7,183 bases of DNA from positions 3,947 to 11,129 of the forward strand of contig CADEGS010000148.1 in assembly GCA_902826945.1 (NCBI GenBank). Reading direction: 5' to 3'. Made by a program: the position numbers and the translations under genes. The notes beneath the pieces are model-generated. The model was not told where the DNA came from, did not search any database, and worked only from the letters and a program-made list of their open reading frames with translations. This stretch comes from an uncultured bacterium. GTDB taxonomy: Bacteria; Planctomycetota; UBA1135; GCA-002686595. This document shows, piece after piece, positions 1 through 5,087 of the stretch (the stretch's first letter is position 1; every line of letters begins with the position of its first letter).

Positions 1-458
1 GCCGCGAGCCGCAGCGGGTCGCTCTTGCGGGGGTAGCGGCGGACGTCGAGGCCGAGCTCGGTGGCGGCCTCGGCGAGCGACTCGCGGTAGAGCATGCCGT
101 CGGCGGCGTTGGTCAGGGGGCGCGAGCGCAGGATCTCGGCCAGCGAGGCGGGCAGGCGCGGGAAGGGGCTCGCGGGCAGCGCCAGCGCGCGCGGGCGGAA
201 GGTCGCGAGCATCGTGGCGAGCGCGGCGCGCGCGTGCTCCGCGACCGAGCGCCGCACGCGCTCCACCAGCTCGGTCGCCGCCGCGAGGTCCAGCTCGAGC
301 GCCTCGTGGTGGTACGGAGCGCTCGGCAGGTCCGCGGCGAGCAGCGCCACGCGCCGGCGATCGAGGAGCACGGGAGCGCCGTCCTCGAGCGCCAGCGTGA
401 CCAGCTCGGCGCGCGCGTAGTGGTCCGAGGCTCCGACGACCGCTCCGGCGGCGCTCAT
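1..458 (-). CDS. Conserved protein of unknown function, N-terminal part (runs off the left edge)
   Basis: Translating the minus strand from the ATG at 458 gives 152 codons without a stop, and the frame leaves the window at position 1, so the C-terminus is missing. The protein starts MSAAGAVVGASDHYARAELV, has no signal peptide or membrane segment, and looks cytosolic. Visible motifs are GASDH near the start, LLDRRRV around residue 30, a PYHHEALEL stretch near residue 50, an ELVERVRRS helix, and an ADGMLYRESLAEAA segment followed by a basic RRYPRKSD. From memory, these motifs resemble an uncharacterised family seen in several high-GC bacteria; I cannot name a function. It lies 28 bp downstream of the VOC gene on the same strand, so cotranscription is likely. 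No Shine-Dalgarno precedes the ATG, but it is the first good start after the upstream stop. Third-position G/C bias supports real coding. Confidence 0.72.
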   Translation of the reverse strand, partial: MSAAGAVVGASDHYARAELVTLALEDGAPVLLDRRRVALLAADLPSAPYHHEALELDLAAATELVERVRRSVAEHARAALATMLATFRPRALALPASPFPRLPASLAEILRSRPLTNAADGMLYRESLAEAATELGLDVRRYPRKSDPLRLA

Positions 459-486
459 CGACGGCGGTCCGCCCGCGCTCTGCGCC

Positions 487-969
487 TCACGGCTGCCACA
501 GCCCGTGCTCGATGCCGCCCAGGACGTAGATCGTGAACCGGCCCCGGCCCGGGATCTCCAGCGGGCCGATGGCGATCTCGCCGCCGGCGGCGCGCGCGGC
601 CTCGGTCGCGGCCGCGATGTCGTCGACCAGGACGTAGGGACGCACGACCGGCTCCTCGTCCGGGCGCAGCGGCGGGCGCACGCCGATCGAGCCGCCGCCC
701 GCGAGCGCCGCGGTGCGCGCGCCGCCGAGCTCGGCCACGGGCTTGCCGAAGGTCGTGGCGTGCAGCTTCGCGAGCGCGGCGCAGGTCGCCTCGACGTCGG
801 GGGTGACGACCTCCAGGTAGTGGACGTGCACGGCCTCCTCCTGCGCGGGCATGGGCGGCGCGCGCGTGAGGGGTTGCTGACGAGCCTCGTCGCTCGCGGC
901 GAGGAGGGCGCCGGTCGCGAGGGCGGGCGCGAGCCAGGTCAGGGTGGAGCGGAAGAGGGAGGTCGTCAT
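487..969 (-). CDS. VOC-family (glyoxalase/bleomycin-resistance fold) protein, probably exported
   Basis: The 160-residue product has one VOC-fold region at about residues 46-160. It begins with HVHYLEVVTPDVEATCAAL (a beta strand followed by a helix), continues through RPYVLVDDIAAATEAARAAG (the second beta-alpha unit), and ends in a FTIYVLGGIEHGLWQP-type strand. The usual His/Glu metal set of glyoxalase I is not obvious, so the reaction cannot be predicted. Residues 1-26 look like a signal peptide: Arg7, then a hydrophobic stretch to Ala25. An in-frame TAG at 1003-1005 makes the ATG at 969 the first possible ATG. A second ATG at codon 40 (position 852) would give a 121-residue cytosolic VOC protein, the more usual form, so the start is not certain. 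Neither ATG has a Shine-Dalgarno. It is divergent from the S9 peptidase gene and probably leads an operon with the gene ending at the left edge. Confidence 0.85.
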   Translation of the reverse strand: MTTSLFRSTLTWLAPALATGALLAASDEARQQPLTRAPPMPAQEEAVHVHYLEVVTPDVEATCAALAKLHATTFGKPVAELGGARTAALAGGGSIGVRPPLRPDEEPVVRPYVLVDDIAAATEAARAAGGEIAIGPLEIPGRGRFTIYVLGGIEHGLWQP

Positions 970-1017
970 GGGCGTTTCGTGGGAGGGGGAGCGGGCTCCT
1001 CGCTAGCTTCGCCGAGC

Positions 1018-1023
1018 ACGATA
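1018..1023 (-). promoter_or_regulatory. Possible -10 box (TATCGT) for the VOC gene
   Basis: Read on the minus strand, the 118-bp divergent region contains TATCGT, a TANNNT match in otherwise very G/C-rich DNA, 48 bases upstream of the ATG at 969. No convincing -35 hexamer lies 16-18 bases further up. It is a candidate only, based on position and base composition. Confidence 0.25.
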
Positions 1024-1036
1024 CCCGGCCGGCCGC

Positions 1037-1042
1037 TAGGCT
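1037..1042 (+). promoter_or_regulatory. Possible -10 box (TAGGCT) for the S9 peptidase gene
   Basis: TAGGCT fits TANNNT and lies 45 bases upstream of the ATG at 1088, giving a leader of roughly 40 nt if used. It sits back to back with the minus-strand candidate at 1018-1023, with a GGCCGGCC-type palindrome between them. No clear -35 element is visible. The first three bases also form an in-frame TAG that limits how far upstream the peptidase gene could start. Confidence 0.25.
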
Positions 1043-1087
1043 CCGCGCCTCCCGCCCCTTCGAACGGCGCGAACCGACCGGACGCCC

Positions 1088-3277
1088 ATGCGGAAGCTCC
1101 ACGCGACTCTCCTCCTCGCCTTCGCTCTCTCCTGCGCCGGCACGACCGGCGTCACGGCGGTCCAGCCGCGGTCCGAGGCCGCGGCGACGCTCGCCGCGCC
1201 GCGGGCCGCCAAGCGGCCGACCGTGCTGCGCGCCCACGGAGAGGCGCGCACGGACGAGTACTACTGGCTCAACGAGCGCGAGAACCCCGAGGTGCTCGCG
1301 TACCTCGAGGCCGAGAACGCCTACCGCGAGGCGTGCATGGCGCACACGGCCGCGCTCGAGGAGCGGCTCTTCGCGGAGCTCGTCGGGCGCATCGAGCAGG
1401 ACGACTCGAGCGTGCCGGTGCGCGACGGGGCGTACTTCTACTACCGGCGCTTCGAGGAGGGCGGGGAGTACGCGATCGTCTGCCGGCGCCCGGCCGTGGA
1501 CGGCGAGCCGGGCGGCGCGGAGGAGGTGCTCTTGGACGGGAACGCGCTGGCGCGCGGGCACGACTACTTCGCGCTGGCGGGCGCGAGCGTCACGCGCGGC
1601 GGCGGGTGCATCGCCTACGCGACCGACACCGTCGGGCGGCGGATCTACACGATCCGCTTCAAGGACCTGGCGAGCGGGGCGACCCTGGCGGACGCGCTCC
1701 CCGCGGTCACCGGGAACATGGCCTGGGCGAACGACGACCGGACGCTCTTCTACGCGAAGCAGGATCCGGTCACGCTGCGCTCGTACCAGATCTGGCGGCA
1801 CGAGCTGGGGACCGATCCGGCGCGCGACGCGCTCGTGTACGAGGAGGCGGACGAGACCTTCTCGTGCCGGGTGGGGAAGTCGAAGTCGGACGAGTTCCTG
1901 CTGATCACGAGCTCCCAGACGCTGAGCACCGAGGTGCGCTTCCTGGACGCCGACGATCCGCGCGGGGAGTTCCGCGTGCTGGCGGCGCGCGAGCGGGAGC
2001 TCGAGTACGACGTCGAGCACCTCGGCGACTCCTTCTACGTGCGCACGAACCTCGAGGCCGAGAACTTCCGCCTGATGCGCACGCCGGTCGACGCGACCGC
2101 GCGCGAGAACTGGGTCGAGGTCGTGCCGCACCGTCCCGACGTGCTCCTGGCCGGGTTCGACGTGTTCCAGGACTTCCTCGTGCTGAGCGAGCGCTCGGGC
2201 GGGCTCGAGCAGATCCGCATCCGGCCCTGGAGGGGCGGCGGCGAGCACACGCTCGACTTCGGCGAGCCGGCCTACGCCGCCGGCCTGGGCGACAACCGCG
2301 AGCTCGACACCGACGTGCTGCGCTTCGGCTACTCGTCGCTGACGACGCCGGACTCGGTGTTCGACTACGACATGCGCGCGCGCACGAAGGTGCTGCGCAA
2401 GCAGGAGCGCGTGCTGGGCGGCTTCGACCCAGCGCACTACGTCACCGAGCGCCTGCACGCGACCGCGCGCGACGGCACGCGGGTCCCGATCTCGCTCGTG
2501 GTCCGCCAGGGCTTCCGGCGGAACGGGAAGAGCCCGCTCCTGCTCTACGCCTACGGCTCCTACGGCTACAGCACGGACGCGTCCTTCCGCTCGTCGATCG
2601 TCAGCCTGCTCGACCGCGGCTTCGTGTACGCGATCGCCCACGTGCGCGGCGGGCAGGAGCTGGGGCGCCGCTGGTACGAGGACGGGAAGCTGCTGCGGAA
2701 GAAGAACACCTTCACCGACTTCATCGACTGCGCCGAGCACCTGGTCGAGCGCGGCTACGCCGACCGCCGGCGGGTCTACGCGGCCGGCGGCAGCGCCGGC
2801 GGGCTGCTCATGGGCGCGATCGTCAACATGCGCCCGGACCTCTTCGACGGCGTCGTCGCCGCCGTGCCCTTCGTCGACGTCGTGACGACGATGCTCGACG
2901 ACTCGATCCCGCTGACGACCTCCGAGTACGACGAGTGGGGCAACCCGAACGAGCGCGCGTTCTACGACTACATGCTCTCGTACTCGCCCTACGACAACGT
3001 GCGGCCGCGCGCGTACCCGAACCTGCTCGTGACGACGGGCCTGCACGACTCCCAGGTGCAGTACTTCGAGCCGGCGAAGTGGGTCGCCCGCCTGCGCGAC
3101 TGCTGGCGTGGGGACAACCTGCTCTTCCTGCGCACGAACATGGAGGCCGGCCACGGTGGCGCCTCGGGCCGCTTCCGCCGCCTGCGCGAGACCGCCAACG
3201 AGTACGCCTTCCTGCTGGACCTGGCCGGCCTGGGCGCGGTCGAGCCGGCGGCGGCCGGCGCGCTCCGCGCGCCCTGA
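1088..3277 (+). CDS. Exported S9A serine peptidase, oligopeptidase B-like
   Basis: This 729-residue enzyme should cleave short peptides after Arg or Lys. An N-terminal beta-propeller domain (about residues 35-440, with the EYYWLNERENPEVLAYLEAE and RIEQDD motifs) precedes an alpha/beta-hydrolase domain (about 450-710). The triad is Ser569 (GGSAGG), Asp654 (GLHDSQV) and His689 (EAGHGG). The spacings of 85 and 35 residues equal those of E. coli oligopeptidase B (Ser532, Asp617, His652). Glu613 and Asp615 match the acidic pair that sets basic P1 preference (Glu576/Glu578). Asp497 matches Asp460, but Ser499 stands where Asp462 would be. Unlike the cytosolic enzyme, it begins with a signal sequence, MRKLHATLLLAFALSC; Cys16 makes a weak lipobox, so it may be a lipoprotein. 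An in-frame TAG at 1037-1039 supports the ATG start. No Shine-Dalgarno is seen. A short Ala-rich tail follows the catalytic domain. Confidence 0.95.
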   Translation: MRKLHATLLLAFALSCAGTTGVTAVQPRSEAAATLAAPRAAKRPTVLRAHGEARTDEYYWLNERENPEVLAYLEAENAYREACMAHTAALEERLFAELVGRIEQDDSSVPVRDGAYFYYRRFEEGGEYAIVCRRPAVDGEPGGAEEVLLDGNALARGHDYFALAGASVTRGGGCIAYATDTVGRRIYTIRFKDLASGATLADALPAVTGNMAWANDDRTLFYAKQDPVTLRSYQIWRHELGTDPARDALVYEEADETFSCRVGKSKSDEFLLITSSQTLSTEVRFLDADDPRGEFRVLAARERELEYDVEHLGDSFYVRTNLEAENFRLMRTPVDATARENWVEVVPHRPDVLLAGFDVFQDFLVLSERSGGLEQIRIRPWRGGGEHTLDFGEPAYAAGLGDNRELDTDVLRFGYSSLTTPDSVFDYDMRARTKVLRKQERVLGGFDPAHYVTERLHATARDGTRVPISLVVRQGFRRNGKSPLLLYAYGSYGYSTDASFRSSIVSLLDRGFVYAIAHVRGGQELGRRWYEDGKLLRKKNTFTDFIDCAEHLVERGYADRRRVYAAGGSAGGLLMGAIVNMRPDLFDGVVAAVPFVDVVTTMLDDSIPLTTSEYDEWGNPNERAFYDYMLSYSPYDNVRPRAYPNLLVTTGLHDSQVQYFEPAKWVARLRDCWRGDNLLFLRTNMEAGHGGASGRFRRLRETANEYAFLLDLAGLGAVEPAAAGALRAP

Positions 3278-3312
3278 GGCGGGCGGGCCGCCGGATCTCG
3301 GCCGGCTCCGAG
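3278..3312 (+). terminator. Two short GC hairpins after the S9 gene, possible weak terminator
   Basis: Directly after the TGA, GGCGG (3278-3282) can pair with CCGCC (3288-3292), and CTCGG (3297-3301) with CCGAG (3308-3312). Both are 5-bp stems with 5-6 nt loops. No T-run follows, and short GC stems are common in such DNA, so termination here is only a possibility. Confidence 0.2.
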
Positions 3313-3369
3313 CGCCGAGGCGCACGTGCAGGTCCAGGGCGTCGGTCCGACGCCGCCGCGCCGTTCTGG

Positions 3370-3375
3370 TACCGT
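3370..3375 (+). promoter_or_regulatory. Possible -10 box (TACCGT) for the TPR/fusion gene pair
   Basis: TACCGT matches TANNNT and lies 38 bases before the ATG at 3414, in the 136-bp gap after the S9 gene. The position mirrors the candidate before the S9 gene. No clear -35 element is visible. If real, it would allow the TPR and fusion genes to be expressed separately from the peptidase. Confidence 0.22.
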
Positions 3376-3413
3376 CGTCCGTCGTCTTCCTCCACGAGTC
3401 ACGCGGTCCGATC

Positions 3414-5087
3414 ATGCACGAGCTCCTCGCCCTTCCGCTCTCGCTCCTCGCGCTCGCAGGTCCGGCGTCCCGGGGCGGCGCGGCGGTCCAGGAGGCCGAG
3501 CAGCTCGGGCGCGTCGTCTTCCCGAGCTCCGGGGCGCCCGCGGCGCAGGAGCCGTTCCTGCGCGGCGTGCTGCTCCTGCACAGCTTCGAGTACGAGGACG
3601 CGCGCGAGGCGTTCCAGGGCGCGCAGGCGCTCGATCCCTCCTTCGCGCTCGCGTACTGGGGCGAGGCGCTGACGCACAGCCACCCGCTGTGGCGCGAGGA
3701 GGACGTGGACGCCGCGCGCGCGGCGCTGGCGCGGCTCGCGCCCACGCCCGCGGAGCGCGCCGCGAAGGCCGGCAGCGAGCGCGAGCGGCGCTTCCTCGGC
3801 GCGGTCGAGCGGCTCTTCGGCGAGGGCGATCGCATCGAGCGCCACCGCGCGTACGCCGAGGCGATGGGAGCGCTGTGGGCGGACGATCCGCACGACCTGG
3901 AGGCGGGCGCCTTCCGCGCGCTCGCGATCCTCGGCACGAGCCTCGGGCTGCGCGACGAGCGCACCTACATGCAGGCGGCGGCGGTCGGCGAGGAGGTCTA
4001 CCGCGAGGATCCGCTGCACCCCGGCGCGCTGCACTACCTGATCCACTGCTACGACGACCCGGTGCACGCGCCGCTCGGGCTGCGCATGGCGCGCGCCTAC
4101 GACAAGGTCGCGCCCTCGGCGACGCACGCGCTGCACATGCCCTCGCACATCTACGTCGCGCTGGGGCTGTGGGACGAGTCGGCGGCGGCCAACGAGCGCT
4201 CGGTCGCGGCGGCCGAGGCGCGCTGCGCGCGCAAGGGGCTCGATTTCGACGGGGGCGGCTGGCACGCCCTGTGGTGGCAGCACTACACCGCGCTCCAGCA
4301 GGGCCGGCTGGAGGCGGCGACGGCGCTCCTCCGCAAGGCCGAGGACGAGACGCGCGCCGTGGGATCGGAGCGCGCGCGCGAGCACCTGGTCCGCATGCGC
4401 TCCCAGCAGCTCGTCGCCACGCAGGACTGGCAGGGCGCGGCGGCGCGCCTCGCGATCGACCTCGACGGCCTGAGCCGGCCGACCGTCGCCGCCGACCTGT
4501 GCGTGCGCGGCCTGGCGCACGTCGGGCGCGGCGAGCTGGCCGAGGCCCGGCAGGTGCTCGCCACGATGCGCGGCGCGTCGCCGTGGGAGGGCGTCACGCC
4601 GCTCCCGGGCGCGACGCTCGCGAGCTGCTGCGCGCCCGCGTCCGCGGTGCAGGACCTCGTCGACGGCCCCGGGCGCACGGCGGCCGAGGTGCTGGCGCGC
4701 GAGCTCGAGGGCGCGATCCGGCTGGCCGCGGGCGAGGAGCGGGAAGGTCTCGCCCTCCTGCGCGCCGCCGCGGAGCTCGAGGACACCATGGGCTTCGACT
4801 TCGGGCCGCCGCTCGTGGTCGTGCCGGCGCACGAGATCCTGGGCGCGGCGCTGCTCGAGCGCGGCGACGCGGCGGGCGCGGTGCGCGAGCTCGAGGCCGC
4901 GCTGGCGCGCGCGCCGCGCCGCGCGCGCAGCCTGCTCCTGCTCGCGCGCGCCGCGGACGCGAGCGGCGACGCCGAGCGCGCGCGGCGCACGCGCGCGGAG
5001 CTGGCGGAGATCTGGCACGCCGCCGACGCGCCGCCCGGGCCGCTGCGCGAGGCGAGCGCGAGCAAGGGCGCCGCCGGCGAGCGGTGA
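3414..5087 (+). CDS. Exported TPR-repeat protein, histidine-rich
   Basis: The product has 557 residues. Residues 1-25 form a hydrophobic export signal (MHELLALPLSLLALAG), unusual in lacking a basic residue before Arg20. TPR-like helix pairs are clear at about 49-85 (HSFEYEDAREAF, then LDPSFALAYWGEAL) and at 472-535 (HEILGAALLERGDAAGAVREL onward); more degenerate helices lie between. The middle carries His-dense motifs: HPGALHYLIHCYDDPVHA (202-219), THALHMPSHI (237-246) and WHALWWQHY (283-291). From memory, these motifs mark a family of exported TPR proteins in several phyla whose function is unknown; a scaffold role is inferred from the repeats. The reading frame is open back to 3108 inside the S9 gene, but the ATG at 3414 is preferred because it begins the signal sequence and avoids overlap. 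The stop overlaps the next gene's start, so the two are probably coupled. Confidence 0.88.
   Translation: MHELLALPLSLLALAGPASRGGAAVQEAEQLGRVVFPSSGAPAAQEPFLRGVLLLHSFEYEDAREAFQGAQALDPSFALAYWGEALTHSHPLWREEDVDAARAALARLAPTPAERAAKAGSERERRFLGAVERLFGEGDRIERHRAYAEAMGALWADDPHDLEAGAFRALAILGTSLGLRDERTYMQAAAVGEEVYREDPLHPGALHYLIHCYDDPVHAPLGLRMARAYDKVAPSATHALHMPSHIYVALGLWDESAAANERSVAAAEARCARKGLDFDGGGWHALWWQHYTALQQGRLEAATALLRKAEDETRAVGSERAREHLVRMRSQQLVATQDWQGAAARLAIDLDGLSRPTVAADLCVRGLAHVGRGELAEARQVLATMRGASPWEGVTPLPGATLASCCAPASAVQDLVDGPGRTAAEVLARELEGAIRLAAGEEREGLALLRAAAELEDTMGFDFGPPLVVVPAHEILGAALLERGDAAGAVRELEAALARAPRRARSLLLLARAADASGDAERARRTRAELAEIWHAADAPPGPLREASASKGAAGER

Noticed and set aside
94..536. Short plus-strand open frames of 108 and 100 codons at the left end
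   Set aside because: Both are Ser/Arg/Ala-rich antisense shadows of the minus-strand gene with the conserved GASDH and PYHHEALEL motifs.
988..999. Small inverted repeat (GGAGC/GCTCC) in the leader of the VOC gene as an operator or attenuator
   Set aside because: A 5-bp stem with a 2-nt loop is strained, and such repeats are expected by chance at this base composition.
3108..3413. Upstream extension of the TPR gene into the S9 gene
   Set aside because: It would overlap the conserved end of the S9 catalytic domain and bury the signal sequence that begins at the ATG at 3414.
505..3672. A 1055-codon plus-strand open frame spanning the VOC gene and most of the S9 gene
   Set aside because: Its translation is a run of Arg, Ala and Gly with no recognisable fold, and it covers recognisable genes in other frames on both strands.
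455..3964. A 1169-codon open frame on the minus strand, antisense to the S9 and TPR genes
   Set aside because: It is Arg/Ala-rich, low in complexity and has no domain signature. It runs antisense to a gene with a complete catalytic triad. In DNA with such high third-position G/C, stop codons are rare in the other frames.
3326..5083. Upstream extension of the fusion gene's frame across the TPR gene
   Set aside because: The extension reads as Arg/Ala-rich noise, while the GTG at 5084 begins a proper signal peptide exactly at the TPR stop.
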